DNA from: Halanaerobiales bacterium
GTDB lineage: Bacteria; Bacillota; Halanaerobiia; Halanaerobiales; Halanaerobiaceae
Assembly (NCBI GenBank): GCA_016278485.1
Contig: JADQBT010000001.1
Coordinates: 41,530 to 105,529 of the forward strand
Length of the DNA: 64,000 bases
Reading direction: 5' to 3'
Shown here piece after piece: positions 7,369 through 17,035 of the stretch. Both the position numbers and the translations under genes were made by a program. Under the pieces are notes generated by a model that did not search any database, was not told where the DNA came from, and saw only the letters and a program-made list of their open reading frames with translations. Positions within the stretch are counted from its first letter, which is position 1; each line of letters begins with the position of its first letter.

Positions 7369-9074
7369 ATTGTTTGATATTCATCATAATAAACCAAACC
7401 AGGTTTAGCACCTTTTGGTTTATTTACATTAGCTACTTCAGTAAAATCAACTGGTACATTGGTCGATTCCCTTGCATTACTAAAATAGGCTGCTAAGGTG
7501 GCTGCTTCTTTTAAAGTTGAGTCTGGTACTGGTTGATCAGTATCCCGACGTATTATAACATGGGAACCAGCAATTTCTTTAGTATGGAGCCAAATATCAG
7601 CTTGATTTGCTATTTTTTTGGTGAGTCGATCATTTTGACGGTTGTTTCTACCTACAAGAATTTGATAATCATCTGAAGAAATAAATTTGTAAGGCGGAAG
7701 AGCTTTAGTCTTACCTTTTCTACCTTTTTTATTTTTACGCTGTTTTTTCTTAAGATAACCCTCGTCATTTAACTCTTCTCTAATTTCCGATAAATCTTCA
7801 GTAGTTTCAGCCTGGCTTAGGTTTAATTTAACTTGATCAAGATAACGTTCTTCATGCCGTAATTTTCTAATCTCTCTCTTTAAGTGGGCAACACTCTTTT
7901 TTGCTTTGCTATATTTTTTATAATATTTTTGTGCATTATCTGATGGTGATAATTTAGGATCAAGCGTGATTTTTAATTCTTTACCTTCATTATAGTAATC
8001 AGGTAGGATAGCTTTTTTCATGCCACGCTTTAGCTGATATATATTGGCTGTAATAATTTCGCCTTTTTTCTTGTATTTTTCAGCTTGCTGGCTATCTTTA
8101 AGTTTTGCCCGTAACTTTTTTTGTTTTTTATTATTTTTACCCAAGTATTTATTTACAACAGAAAGCAATTCATTTTTTTCTTTTCGTAAAACCTTTGTTT
8201 TGATCTCATGGATATAATAATAATCTAACATAGGACCGGTGGAAGAATAATTGATAGTCTTTTCCGGAGATCTATGTTGGAGCGGAAAGGGAGAGATATA
8301 TGTAATTTCTCCATCTTCATCAATTCCCATACTAGGCGTGAAATCACCCTCGCTAACTTTCTGAAAAAGCCTGACAAAACTGTCGCGCAAATTGTTTTTT
8401 TCTGCTTGCTCTAATTCGTCGTAATTTGCTTTAGGATCTATTTTTGCTCGGTCAACAATTTCTTTGGCTGTATAAGGACCAATGCCCTGGAAATTATACA
8501 TAATTGCTCGAAAAGAATCATCAGCAAAATTAAGCGGTATATATCTGAAAAAATTATCTTTATTTACGACAAGAGGATTAATTTTGTCTTGTGCAGGTGG
8601 ATATTTATATTTAGAACCAGGATAAAGCTGCCTCTCACTACTAACTTTTTCTGTAATTCTATGCATAGCATCAAGTACATTTTTTTGTTCATCAATTAAA
8701 ATAACATTACTATATCTGCCCATTATTTCGAGAATCAGGGTAAATTTTTCACCACGTTTTTCAATATCTATCTCTAATAAACGCTCATAATCAGGTTGTC
8801 TTATCTCTTGTATATATCCATTAGTTAAATATTTTCTAAGTAACATACAAAAATCAGGCGGATAAGGTGGATTTTCATAATTTAACTCTGTCAGATGTAC
8901 TCTTGCACCATTGGCTGAAATTGAGACTGCCATTGCAAGATTTTCTCCAGTCTGTCTTAAATTGATTTTCATTAAAGACTTATTAATCTGATAAACCTTA
9001 TCAATTCTTGCACCAATAATTTTATTTGTTAGATCATGTTTTACCGCTGATAATAATACTCCATCAACTGACAT
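7323..9074 (-). CDS. rqcH: Rqc2/RqcH-type NFACT ribosome quality-control protein (YloA/Fbp54 family)
   Basis: 583 residues with NFACT-N at the N-terminus (DGVLLSAVKHDL, RIDKVYQ), a long charged coiled coil in the middle, a basic Lys-rich stretch (QRKNKKGRKGKTK), and the C-terminal NFACT-R domain with ADIWLHTKEIAGSHVII. Family members bind obstructed 50S subunits and add C-terminal alanine tails; earlier names were fibronectin-binding protein. Two tandem start codons exist (TTG at 9077, ATG at 9074). The ATG is 7 bases from AAGGAG and is preferred. A TTGACG-17-TATACT promoter lies upstream. The 3' end overlaps lnt by 46 bases on the opposite strand. Its place beside the Ca2+ ATPase matches yloA-yloB in Bacillus. 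Confidence 0.92.
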   Translation of the reverse strand: MSVDGVLLSAVKHDLTNKIIGARIDKVYQINKSLMKINLRQTGENLAMAVSISANGARVHLTELNYENPPYPPDFCMLLRKYLTNGYIQEIRQPDYERLLEIDIEKRGEKFTLILEIMGRYSNVILIDEQKNVLDAMHRITEKVSSERQLYPGSKYKYPPAQDKINPLVVNKDNFFRYIPLNFADDSFRAIMYNFQGIGPYTAKEIVDRAKIDPKANYDELEQAEKNNLRDSFVRLFQKVSEGDFTPSMGIDEDGEITYISPFPLQHRSPEKTINYSSTGPMLDYYYIHEIKTKVLRKEKNELLSVVNKYLGKNNKKQKKLRAKLKDSQQAEKYKKKGEIITANIYQLKRGMKKAILPDYYNEGKELKITLDPKLSPSDNAQKYYKKYSKAKKSVAHLKREIRKLRHEERYLDQVKLNLSQAETTEDLSEIREELNDEGYLKKKQRKNKKGRKGKTKALPPYKFISSDDYQILVGRNNRQNDRLTKKIANQADIWLHTKEIAGSHVIIRRDTDQPVPDSTLKEAATLAAYFSNARESTNVPVDFTEVANVNKPKGAKPGLVYYDEYQTIYIDPDAELIKSLRR

Positions 9075-9107
9075 CAAATCACTCCTTAAGTATTCTTCTA
9101 TTTTATA

Positions 9108-9136
9108 AGTATAAAAGAATAATTACTCCACGTCAA
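9108..9136 (-). promoter_or_regulatory. Sigma-A promoter for rqcH
   Basis: Read on the minus strand: TTGACG (9136-9131), 17-base spacer, TATACT (9113-9108), about 34 bases before the rqcH ATG. It is divergent from the candidate promoter of the Ca2+ ATPase gene in the same 128-base gap. Confidence 0.7.
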
Positions 9137-9149
9137 TTTTGAGTTATGA

Positions 9150-9177
9150 TTGTCATTTCTGCTGCATAGCATATTAT
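9150..9177 (+). promoter_or_regulatory. Probable promoter for the P-type ATPase gene
   Basis: TTGTCA at 9150-9155 and TATTAT at 9172-9177 with a 16-base spacer, 25 bases upstream of the ATPase start. The spacer is slightly short and the -10 imperfect, hence moderate confidence. Confidence 0.45.
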
Positions 9178-9202
9178 AAACAGGCAGTAGGGAGGGAAAA
9201 GG

Positions 9203-11800
9203 ATGGAGGAATCTTATTATCAGGTTTCTGAAGAGAGTCTAAAAAAAGAATTTTCTTCTGATTTAGAGGAAGGTTTAAGTAAACGTGAAGCTAGAAAGAG
9301 ATTAAAAAGTCACGGTTTAAACCAATTAACAATGACAAGTGGTAAAAATATTTTTAGTATATTCATGGGACAATTCAAAGATTTTATGATCATAGTATTA
9401 TTAATTGCCACAATTGTGTCATTTTTATTAGGTGAAATAACTGATGGGATTGCCATTTTCACTATTATTTTACTAAATGCAGTGCTTGGTTTTGTACAGG
9501 AATATAGGGCAGAGAGATCATTAGCTGCACTAAAAGAACTTGCAGCTCCTCAGGCGACAGTTATTAGGGATGGAATTCCAGAAGAAATTCCAGCTGCTGA
9601 GTTGGTCATAGGAGATTTAATCAGTATTAAAGCTGGAGACCGTGTACCTGCAGATATTAGGTTAATTGAAGATAGTGATATTTCTGTGGATGAGTCATTA
9701 CTGACGGGTGAGTCAGAACCTGTAGCAAAAACCGGGGAAAGATTGTTTACACGTGAACTTTCTTTAGCTCGTCAATCAAACATGCTTTTCATGGGAACAA
9801 CTGTGATGCGTGGCCAGGCAAGAGGAGTAGTCGTTCGAACTGGCAGTGCAACAGAGATGGGCAAGATCGCAGAGATGTTGGATGAGGATAATAGTAGAAA
9901 AACACCCTTACAGAAAAAATTGGCTTATTTAGGTAAATGGTTGGTCTTTATCAGCATCATCATCACAATTCTTATTGTAGTTACTGGAATTTTAAAAGGA
10001 AGATCGACATACCAAATGTTTATGGCAGGTGTTAGTCTAGCCGTTGCAGCAATACCAGAAGGACTACCCGCTGTAGTTACACTTTCTCTGGCTGCAGGTG
10101 TGCAAAAAATGATTAAAGAAAATGCAATAGTTAGAAAATTGCCTGCTGTAGAGACACTTGGTTCAGCTACAGTAATCTGTACAGATAAAACAGGAACATT
10201 AACCCAAAACAGGATGCAGATTGAAAGAATCTTTGTTAACCGTAAAATTAGGAAATTTTCATTTGAAGATAAGTCAGTTAGTAAATATATGAAAAAGCTA
10301 TTTAAAATTGGCTTTTTAAGTAATCAGGCTGAGTTTAGGCCAGTACAAAATAAGAATCCCTGGCAGAGAATGAAGGAATACTTTAAAGATAGCAAAGAAT
10401 TTAAATTAAATGGAGATCCAACTGATAAAGCTTTTATTGAGGGAGCATATCAGATTGGCTTGACTAAAAATGATATTGATAAAGAATTTAAATTACTAAA
10501 GTTAAATGAATTTACTTCAGAAAGAAAAATTATATCATCATTAGTTATTAATAATAATAATAAAAAGAAATATCTTTTTGCAAAAGGTGCTCCCGAAGAA
10601 ATAATAGATAGAAGTAGTAGAGTTGAAGATAGTAGTGGTATAAAACAGTTTACAGATGATTATCGAGAAGAAATTAAACAAGTTGCAGAAAATATGGCGA
10701 CACGTGCATTGCGTGTCATTGCCGTAGCTTATAAACCTGTTAAAAGTAATAGTGAAACCTATCCTGATGAAGAGAGATTAATATTTTTAGGTTTAGTTGG
10801 TCTATCTGATCCACCACGTGCAGGGGTGAAGGAAGCTGTTGCTACCTGTCTAAATGCTGGTATTAGACCAATTATGGTAACAGGTGATCATAAATTAACT
10901 GCTGAAGTAATTGGTAGAAAACTAGGTATTAAAGAAATACATTCCCGAGTAACACCGGCTGATAAATTAAAATTAGTTGAAAAATTACAGAGTGAAAATG
11001 AGATTGTGGCAATGACAGGTGATGGTATAAATGATGCACCAGCTATTAAAAGAGCTGATATAGGAATTGCTATGGGTGATGAAGGAACAGATGTTGCTAG
11101 AGAATCAGCTTCAATTGTATTGGCAGATGACAACTTCACTACCATTGTTAGTGCTGTAAAACAAGGTAGAATTATTTATAGTAATATTAGAAAGTTTATT
11201 CGTTATTTGCTTTCTTGTAATATTGGTGAATTATTAGCAATCTTTTTGGGAGTAGTTCTTGATCTTCCCTTACCACTACTGCCAATTCAAATTTTATTTG
11301 TTAATCTTGTAACTGATGGACTGCCTGCACTAGCACTTGGCGTTGGCAGTGGTGATGATAGTGTGATGTTAAAAAAACCACGTCCGGTTGATGAGACAAT
11401 TTTTTCAGGCATGAAAAGTTCCATTATTTTGCAAGGTGGATTAATTGGTCTAAGTACAATTTTGGTCTTTTTATTGTTTATTTTTAAGTTTGATAGTGGT
11501 CTTTTAACTGCTCGTACAGCAGCATTTGTAACACTAGTAATGTCTCAGTTGTTTTTTGTTTTTAGTTGCCAATCAGAAGAAAAAAGCTTTCTAGAGAATC
11601 TCTTGGAAGCTGATTTTTGGCTTCTATTATCTGTAATAAGTTCTTTCCTACTATTACTAGCAGTCTTAGAATTTAATTGGTTACAGAGCTTTTTCTACAC
11701 TGTTCCGCTAACAATTAGAGAATGGGCGCTAATTATAGTTTTTGCCATTATGCCTACATTTATCGGAGATATAACGTCTCAACCCTTGTCAAACAAGTAA
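9203..11800 (+). CDS. Calcium-transporting P-type ATPase (P2A / SERCA-like)
   Basis: 865 residues, full length for bacterial P2A ATPases. Cation-ATPase N-domain at the start, actuator motif LLTGES, phosphorylation motif with Asp328 (CTDKTGTLT), nucleotide-binding KGAPEE, and hinge [10 protein letters not shown]. Transmembrane cation residues typical of Ca2+ pumps are present: PEGLPA with Glu286 in M4, and NLVTDG with Asn701 and Asp705 in M6. It exports Ca2+ (possibly Mn2+) from the cytoplasm at the expense of ATP. ATG 9203 follows GGGAGG. It corresponds to yloB of B. subtilis, where the product is a spore-stage Ca2+ pump. The substrate is inferred from the M4/M6 residues. Confidence 0.92.
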   Translation: MEESYYQVSEESLKKEFSSDLEEGLSKREARKRLKSHGLNQLTMTSGKNIFSIFMGQFKDFMIIVLLIATIVSFLLGEITDGIAIFTIILLNAVLGFVQEYRAERSLAALKELAAPQATVIRDGIPEEIPAAELVIGDLISIKAGDRVPADIRLIEDSDISVDESLLTGESEPVAKTGERLFTRELSLARQSNMLFMGTTVMRGQARGVVVRTGSATEMGKIAEMLDEDNSRKTPLQKKLAYLGKWLVFISIIITILIVVTGILKGRSTYQMFMAGVSLAVAAIPEGLPAVVTLSLAAGVQKMIKENAIVRKLPAVETLGSATVICTDKTGTLTQNRMQIERIFVNRKIRKFSFEDKSVSKYMKKLFKIGFLSNQAEFRPVQNKNPWQRMKEYFKDSKEFKLNGDPTDKAFIEGAYQIGLTKNDIDKEFKLLKLNEFTSERKIISSLVINNNNKKKYLFAKGAPEEIIDRSSRVEDSSGIKQFTDDYREEIKQVAENMATRALRVIAVAYKPVKSNSETYPDEERLIFLGLVGLSDPPRAGVKEAVATCLNAGIRPIMVTGDHKLTAEVIGRKLGIKEIHSRVTPADKLKLVEKLQSENEIVAMTGDGINDAPAIKRADIGIAMGDEGTDVARESASIVLADDNFTTIVSAVKQGRIIYSNIRKFIRYLLSCNIGELLAIFLGVVLDLPLPLLPIQILFVNLVTDGLPALALGVGSGDDSVMLKKPRPVDETIFSGMKSSIILQGGLIGLSTILVFLLFIFKFDSGLLTARTAAFVTLVMSQLFFVFSCQSEEKSFLENLLEADFWLLLSVISSFLLLLAVLEFNWLQSFFYTVPLTIREWALIIVFAIMPTFIGDITSQPLSNK

Positions 11801-11872
11801 TGCTATGATATTATAATTAAAATAGTCAATAAAATAATTAATACATAAAGTGTTACAGGAGGTTATATGTTA

Positions 11873-12121
11873 ATGAAAGTTAATCTAATAAATATTGGAT
11901 TTGGAAATATTGTAGCAGCAAATAGGGTGATTGCCGTTGTCAGTCCTGAATCGGCTCCAATCAAAAGAATTATTCAGGAAGCGCGGGAGAGAAGTATGCT
12001 AATTGATGCCACATATGGTAGAAGAACAAGGGCTGTTATTATTACAGATAGTGATCATGTAGTCCTTTCTGCTATTCAGCCAGAAACAGTATCCCATCGC
12101 CTTGACGATGATAAAGAATAA
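11873..12121 (+). CDS. remA: RemA/DUF370 extracellular-matrix regulatory protein
   Basis: 82 residues, starting [14 protein letters not shown], with the nearly invariant family core [15 protein letters not shown] and [14 protein letters not shown]. In Bacillus RemA is a ring-forming DNA-binding activator of biofilm-matrix and osmoprotection genes; in most Clostridia-like genomes its targets are unknown. An in-frame ATG lies two codons upstream (11867), but it is only 4 bases from AGGAGG, whereas 11873 is 10 bases away and matches the family N-terminus. The next gene, gmk, starts 19 bases after its stop, the same order (remA-gmk-rpoZ-coaBC) as in B. subtilis. The usual upstream YicC-family gene is missing. 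Confidence 0.93.
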   Translation: MKVNLINIGFGNIVAANRVIAVVSPESAPIKRIIQEARERSMLIDATYGRRTRAVIITDSDHVVLSAIQPETVSHRLDDDKE

Positions 12122-12140
12122 GGGGAAAGGGGCTGTTTTT

Positions 12141-12728
12141 ATGGCTGATGGTATTCTTTTTGTCCTTTCAGGACCTTCAGGTGTGGGAAAGGGTACAGTA
12201 CTAGATAAATTGCTTGAAGATTATCATGATGTAAAGTATTCTATATCCGCGACTACACGGGCTCCACGCGCAGGTGAAGTAGATGGAGAGGATTATTTTT
12301 TTAAAACAACTGAACAGTTTCAAAAAATTGAGGCAGAGAATGGATTTATTGAAAGTGCTCTTGTTCATAATAACTATTATGGGACTCCCAAAGAATATGT
12401 TGATCAGACATTAGCTAAGGGAGAAGATATTATTCTAGAGATTGATATTCAGGGAGCAAGACAGGTTAGAAAAGCTTATCCAGATGCGATCTATATTTTT
12501 TTAGTTCCTCCATCTTTAGAAGAACTGGGCAATAGGTTAGATCGAAGAGGTTCGGAAACTCCTGAATCCAAGAAGATAAGATTGGGCAATGCTCAACTGG
12601 AACTAAAAGAGGTTCATAAATATGATTATGAAATACTCAATGATGAACTAGAACGCACAGTTAAAAGATTAAAAGAGATAATTAGCAAAGAAAAAGAAGC
12701 TAGAAATAAAAGGAGGAAACAAAATTGA
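12141..12728 (+). CDS. gmk: Guanylate kinase
   Basis: 195 residues from ATG 12141, chosen because AGGGGAAAGGGG lies just upstream and the protein then starts MADGILFVLSGPSG as expected; the frame is also open further upstream inside remA. P-loop GPSGVGKG, GMP-binding block STTRAPRAGEVDGEDYFF (first residue variant) and YGTPKEYV are all present. It converts GMP and ATP to GDP and ADP. The stop overlaps the TTG start of rpoZ, so the two are translationally coupled. Confidence 0.96.
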   Translation: MADGILFVLSGPSGVGKGTVLDKLLEDYHDVKYSISATTRAPRAGEVDGEDYFFKTTEQFQKIEAENGFIESALVHNNYYGTPKEYVDQTLAKGEDIILEIDIQGARQVRKAYPDAIYIFLVPPSLEELGNRLDRRGSETPESKKIRLGNAQLELKEVHKYDYEILNDELERTVKRLKEIISKEKEARNKRRKQN

Positions 12729-12940
12729 TTACAGATCCATCTGCTGATATGATGCATGACAAAGCGGATAGCCTTTATACTATTGTTATACTTGCTGCAA
12801 GACGGGCTAGGAATTTAAATTTAGATGGCGATGATATTCTCGATAGCTACAAAAATAGAAAACCAGTCTCTAAAAGTTTAGAAGAAATAATAGCTGGTAA
12901 ATTAAAATATGAAAAGAAAAGTAAAAACACACTAAAATAG
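12725..12940 (+). CDS. rpoZ: RNA polymerase omega subunit
   Basis: 71 residues. The conserved omega core is visible: YTIVILAARRARNLN followed by KPVSKSLEEI. Omega helps fold and assemble the beta-prime subunit. The start is TTG 12725, 7 bases after AGGAGG and overlapping the gmk stop (ATTGA). It is followed directly by coaBC, whose ribosome site lies around the rpoZ stop. Confidence 0.95.
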   Translation: MITDPSADMMHDKADSLYTIVILAARRARNLNLDGDDILDSYKNRKPVSKSLEEIIAGKLKYEKKSKNTLK

Positions 12941-12949
12941 GTGGTCCAT

Positions 12950-14143
12950 ATGGAAGCTAAAAAGGAAAAAAATATTGTCTTAGGGATAACTGGTGGCATT
13001 GCTGCTTATAAAATGGTTGAGTTGGCTAGCCGTTTAACAAAGGCTGGTCATAATGTATTTCCTATCATGACAGATTCAGCTCAAAAGTTTGTTGGGCCAG
13101 TAACTTTTCGATCAATAACACATAATTCAGTTGAAAGTGATCTTTTCACACCACCAGCTCACCATGATGTAAAACATATTTCTTTAGCTGATCGGGCTGA
13201 TCTCTTTATAGTCGGGCCTGCTACTGCAAATTTCATTGGCAAGTTAGCAAATGGGATAGCTGATGATCTGTTGAGTACAGTTATCATGGCAACTAAAGCA
13301 CCAGTTTTACTTGCCCCTTCAATGAATGTACATATGCTAAATAATCCGATTGTACAGGATAATATGGATTATCTTACTGAAAAAGGTTATCATTTAATTA
13401 CGCCGGGAGCTGGTTATTTAGCCTGTGGTTATGAAGGACAAGGTAGATTACCAGAACCTGTCGAACTGTTAGAACATATAAATTATCATTTAACTGATAA
13501 AGATTTAGTTGGTCTGAAAATATTAATTTCAGCTGGACCAACTAGAGAAAAAATTGATCCTGTTAGATTTATTACTAATTATTCAAGTGGTAAAATGGGT
13601 TTTGCACTTGCTAGAGAAGCAGTCAATAGAGGGGCCGATGTAACATTAGTCTCAGGTCCTGTAAATTTGGATAAACCACTAGGTGTCAATTTAATTAAAG
13701 TTGATTCTGCTTTAGAAATGGCTGATACCATATTTAACATATCTTCTGCACAAGATATTATTATTATGGCTGCTGCTGTTGCTGATTATAGGCCATCCCA
13801 ATATTCTAAACAGAAAATCAAAAAGAGCATCTCGGAAATGAAGGCTTTAGAACTGACTGCAACAACTGATATCTTGGCCCAATTAGGTAAGCAGAAAGAA
13901 AAAGACCAATTATTAGTCGGTTTCGCAGCCGAGAGTGAGAATCTGATGAAGAATGCTGAAGCTAAATTAAAAAATAAGAATTTAGATTACATAGTTGCAA
14001 ATGATATTACTAGTTCAGAAACAGGTTTTATGAGTGATCTAAATCAGGTGACTATTATCAGTAAAGATGAAAAATTAGAATTTGAAAAAATGAGCAAACA
14101 GGCAACAGCCCGCCAGATTTTCAACTGCATAATTAAAAGCTAA
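12950..14143 (+). CDS. coaBC: Bifunctional phosphopantothenoylcysteine decarboxylase / phosphopantothenate-cysteine ligase
   Basis: 397 residues. The N-terminal flavoprotein (CoaC) domain has GITGGIAAYK, the HISLADRADL block, the PSMNVHM motif (canonical PxMNxxM) and the substrate clamp ACGYEGQGR. The C-terminal CoaB half starts ISAGPTREKIDPVRFI and contains NYSSGKMG. Together they convert 4'-phosphopantothenate plus cysteine to 4'-phosphopantetheine in coenzyme A synthesis; the next-but-one step, coaD, is also in this window at 41.7 kb. Start ATG 12950 has AGGTGG 5 bases upstream; GTG 12941 is in frame but overlaps that site. Confidence 0.96.
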   Translation: MEAKKEKNIVLGITGGIAAYKMVELASRLTKAGHNVFPIMTDSAQKFVGPVTFRSITHNSVESDLFTPPAHHDVKHISLADRADLFIVGPATANFIGKLANGIADDLLSTVIMATKAPVLLAPSMNVHMLNNPIVQDNMDYLTEKGYHLITPGAGYLACGYEGQGRLPEPVELLEHINYHLTDKDLVGLKILISAGPTREKIDPVRFITNYSSGKMGFALAREAVNRGADVTLVSGPVNLDKPLGVNLIKVDSALEMADTIFNISSAQDIIIMAAAVADYRPSQYSKQKIKKSISEMKALELTATTDILAQLGKQKEKDQLLVGFAAESENLMKNAEAKLKNKNLDYIVANDITSSETGFMSDLNQVTIISKDEKLEFEKMSKQATARQIFNCIIKS

Positions 14144-14167
14144 TATGGATAAATTGTATATAATTAA

Positions 14168-14196
14168 TTGACAATTATGTTAAAAACATATATAAT
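14168..14196 (+). promoter_or_regulatory. Consensus sigma-A promoter of the peptide ABC operon
   Basis: TTGACA (14168-14173), exactly 17 bases, TATAAT (14191-14196): a perfect consensus match. Initiation near 14203 gives an A+T-rich leader of about 118 bases before the binding-protein gene. This predicts high constitutive transcription unless a repressor acts here. Confidence 0.88.
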
Positions 14197-14320
14197 TAAT
14201 ACTAAATAACTAACTAAAAGTTTGTTTTATTTTTTTTATTTTAAGGGGGTGAAAAAGTAGTAGAGGAATTTGAGTAGCAATTTATATTAAAATTTTATAT
14301 TAACCTTGAGGAGGTAAGTA

Positions 14321-15895
14321 GTGAGAATGATAAAAAGAAGTTTAGTAATGTTTGTAATATTAAGTATGTTAATTGTTGGTTTAAGTATAGGTGCCTATGC
14401 TCAGGATCCTGAGTATGGTGGGACTTTTGTTTTTGGACGAGGTGGAGATTCAGTAGGTCTTGATCCAATTCAGGTGACTGATGGTGAATCATTTAAGGTT
14501 ACCCAGCAAATTTATGATAACCTAGTTCAGTATGAACCGGGTACAACTGATGTTATTCCTGCACTTGCAAAAGAATGGGATGTTTCAGAAGATGGTAAGA
14601 CCTGGACTTTCTATCTGAGAGAAAATGCAATGTTTCATGATGGAAACCCTGTCAACGCTGAAGCAGTTAAGTGGAATTTTGACCGCTGGCGTTTTGAAGA
14701 CCATGAGTACCATATTGGTGGAGAATTCATCTATTATGGTTATATGTTTGGGGGCTTCCCAGGCGTAATTGAAGAAGTTAATGTTGTAGATGAATATACT
14801 GTTGAATTTGTATTAAATAAAACACAGGCTCCTTTCTTAAATAACCTAGCTATGGTTCCTTTTGGAATTTCTAGTCCTGTAGCTGTTAAAAAGTGGGGAG
14901 AAGACTATTTCAAACATCCAGTAGGTAGTGGAGCATTTAAATTTGTTGAATGGCAAGAAGGTAACAGAGTAGTAGTTGAAGCGAATGAAGATTATTGGGG
15001 CGGACGTCCATACCTGGATAAAGTAGTTTTCCGTTCAATTCCTGATAATGCAGCTCGTTTTATGGAATTACAGGCAGGTACTATTGATATGATGGACGGA
15101 GTTAGTCCTGAAGATGTTGAAAGTATTAAGACTGCCGAAGACCTTAATTTATTATTACGTCCAAGTATGAATGTTGGTTATTTTGCAATGAACTTCAGTA
15201 TGCCTCCATTCGATGATCCACTTGTTAGAAAAGCATTTAACCATGCAATTAATAAAGAAGCATTAATTGGTGCGTTCTATGCTGGTTTAGCTGAACCTGC
15301 TAAGAATCCAATGCCACCATCCATTTGGGGCTATAATGATGCAATAGAACCTTATGAGTATAATCCGGAAAAAGCTAAAGAATTATTAGCTGAAGCTGGT
15401 TATGAAGATGGTTTCGAATTTGATCTCTGGTATATGCCAGTGCCAAGACCATATATGCCACAGGGTAAATTCATTGCCCAGGCTATTCAAAACTTCCTGA
15501 GTCAGGTTGGTGTTACAGCTAATCTAGTATCATATGATTGGGGAACTTATCTTGATAAAACAAGAAATGAAGAAGCTCAAACTTATTTGCTTGGCTGGAC
15601 AGGAGATAATGGTGACCCAGATAACTTCTTATATGTATTATTAGATAAAACTAATTCTGATAATGCCTATGAAAGTGAAGAATTACATGAAGTGTTAGTA
15701 GAAGCTCAAAGAACTATTGATAAAGATAAAAGAATTGAGCTCTATAAAGAAGCACAGGAAATTATTCATGAAGATGCTCCTTGGGTTCCATTAGTTCACT
15801 CTACACCACCACTTGCTTTGAAACCAATGGTTAAAAATTATATACCAAACCCAACAAGTACTGAGAAATTCAAAGATGTGTGGTTAGACCAATAA
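14321..15895 (+). CDS. Peptide-type ABC transporter substrate-binding protein (SBP family 5)
   Basis: 524 residues. A Sec signal peptide (basic RMIKRS, hydrophobic core, likely cleavage after AYA near residue 27) is followed by the family-5 core: LDPIQVTDGES, LAKEWDVSEDGKTWTF, and AFNHAINKEALI. There is no lipobox cysteine, so the mature protein is probably soluble in a periplasm. The family binds di- and oligopeptides, nickel or sugars; the ligand here is unknown. The start is GTG 14321, about 7 bases after GAGGAGG; ATG 14327 is an alternative. It is followed by a strong stem-loop and then two permease genes, but no ATPase genes. Confidence 0.92.
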   Translation: MRMIKRSLVMFVILSMLIVGLSIGAYAQDPEYGGTFVFGRGGDSVGLDPIQVTDGESFKVTQQIYDNLVQYEPGTTDVIPALAKEWDVSEDGKTWTFYLRENAMFHDGNPVNAEAVKWNFDRWRFEDHEYHIGGEFIYYGYMFGGFPGVIEEVNVVDEYTVEFVLNKTQAPFLNNLAMVPFGISSPVAVKKWGEDYFKHPVGSGAFKFVEWQEGNRVVVEANEDYWGGRPYLDKVVFRSIPDNAARFMELQAGTIDMMDGVSPEDVESIKTAEDLNLLLRPSMNVGYFAMNFSMPPFDDPLVRKAFNHAINKEALIGAFYAGLAEPAKNPMPPSIWGYNDAIEPYEYNPEKAKELLAEAGYEDGFEFDLWYMPVPRPYMPQGKFIAQAIQNFLSQVGVTANLVSYDWGTYLDKTRNEEAQTYLLGWTGDNGDPDNFLYVLLDKTNSDNAYESEELHEVLVEAQRTIDKDKRIELYKEAQEIIHEDAPWVPLVHSTPPLALKPMVKNYIPNPTSTEKFKDVWLDQ

Positions 15896-15923
15896 ATTAA
15901 GAGCTTAGTCAATATAGATTATT

Positions 15924-15949
15924 TCTGCGGCCAAGCAATTGGCCGCAGA
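15924..15949 (+). other. Intercistronic stem-loop with GCAA tetraloop (mRNA processing/attenuation)
   Basis: A perfect 11-bp stem (15924-15934 with 15939-15949) capped by the stable GNRA-type loop GCAA, in the 106-base gap between the binding-protein stop and the first permease. The following bases are T-rich but not a clean T-run. It probably protects the upstream mRNA or causes partial termination, so that binding protein is made in excess over permease, as in many importer operons. Confidence 0.8.
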
Positions 15950-16001
15950 TTCATTTTGCATATTAAAAAATTATTTTTTTAAGGAGGTAGCAGAATAGTA
16001 G

Positions 16002-17006
16002 ATGTTTAATTATATTATTAAAAGAATTGTTGCATTAATACCTATTATAATTGGTGTTTCAATCATTGTATTTTTACTTATTCACTTAATACCTGGTGAT
16101 CCAGCCCAAACAATGTTAGGGGAAAGAGCAACTGAAGAGACAGTGCAGAGGCTTAGAGAACAGATGGGACTCAATGATCCTCTTTACGCTCAATTTGGTC
16201 GGTTTTTCAAAAATTTGCTGAGAGGTGATCTGGGTCGTTCTATTACTAGTAATAATCCAGTCGCAGTAGAGATATCGCAGAGATTTCCTGCGACACTAGA
16301 GTTATCAATTTTTGCTATTGTTTTCGCTGTACTAGTTGGTGTACCGGCAGGAATACTGGCTGCTACAAAACAAAATTCATGGTTTGATAATCTAAGTATG
16401 TTGGTAGCTTTAATTGGGGTTTCAATGCCTATTTTTTGGCTTGGCTTAATGTTTATCTGGTTATTTGCAGTAACATTAGGTTGGTTTCCACCCTCATCTA
16501 GAATGAGTGTTGGGGTTGTTTTTGAACCGATTACTAATTTATATTTATTAGATAGTATTATCCAACTAAATTATCTTGCTTTTATAGATGCATTAAGACA
16601 TTTGGTATTACCAGGAATAGCCTTAGGTACTATCCCGATGGCTATTATTGCTAGAATGACAAGGTCAAGCATGCTGGAAGTTTTAAAACAAGACTATATT
16701 AGAACAGCTTATGCTAAAGGTTTAGTAAAAAGAGTTGTCGTTTATAAACATGCATTGAAAAATGCAATGGTACCGATCATAACTGTAGTTGGACTGCAGT
16801 TTGGAGTTCTGCTCGGAGGAGCAGTATTAACAGAGACTATTTTTTCCTGGCCGGGACTTGGTAAGTATTTAGTTGATGCAATTTATGCCAGAGATTTTCC
16901 GGTTGTACAGGGCGGTATTCTTTTCTTTGCCATAGTTTTTGTACTAGTTAATTTAGTTGTTGATCTCTCTTATGCCACTATTGATCCACGTATCCAATAT
17001 AATTAA
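16002..17006 (+). CDS. ABC transporter permease, DppB/OppB type
   Basis: 334 residues with six predicted membrane segments. The N-terminus FNYIIKRIVALIPIIIGVS and the block GDLGRSITSNNPV are typical of DppB-type permeases. The cytoplasmic coupling loop is AYAKGLVKRVVVYKHALKNA, followed by GLQFGVLLGGAVLTETIFSW. It forms the channel together with the DppC-type partner 29 bases downstream. ATG 16002 has AAGGAGG upstream. The matching ATP-binding subunits are not in the window and must be supplied from elsewhere. Confidence 0.93.
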   Translation: MFNYIIKRIVALIPIIIGVSIIVFLLIHLIPGDPAQTMLGERATEETVQRLREQMGLNDPLYAQFGRFFKNLLRGDLGRSITSNNPVAVEISQRFPATLELSIFAIVFAVLVGVPAGILAATKQNSWFDNLSMLVALIGVSMPIFWLGLMFIWLFAVTLGWFPPSSRMSVGVVFEPITNLYLLDSIIQLNYLAFIDALRHLVLPGIALGTIPMAIIARMTRSSMLEVLKQDYIRTAYAKGLVKRVVVYKHALKNAMVPIITVVGLQFGVLLGGAVLTETIFSWPGLGKYLVDAIYARDFPVVQGGILFFAIVFVLVNLVVDLSYATIDPRIQYN

Positions 17007-17035
17007 AATTTAAAGTAGAGAGGAGTAGAGTTATT

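Noticed and set aside
14240..14320. Possible leader peptide in the ABC operon leader (AAGGGGGTG site, then TTG followed by a few codons)
   Set aside because: The only start codons are overlapping or too close to the site and the frames stop after 3-6 codons; nothing resembles an attenuation peptide.
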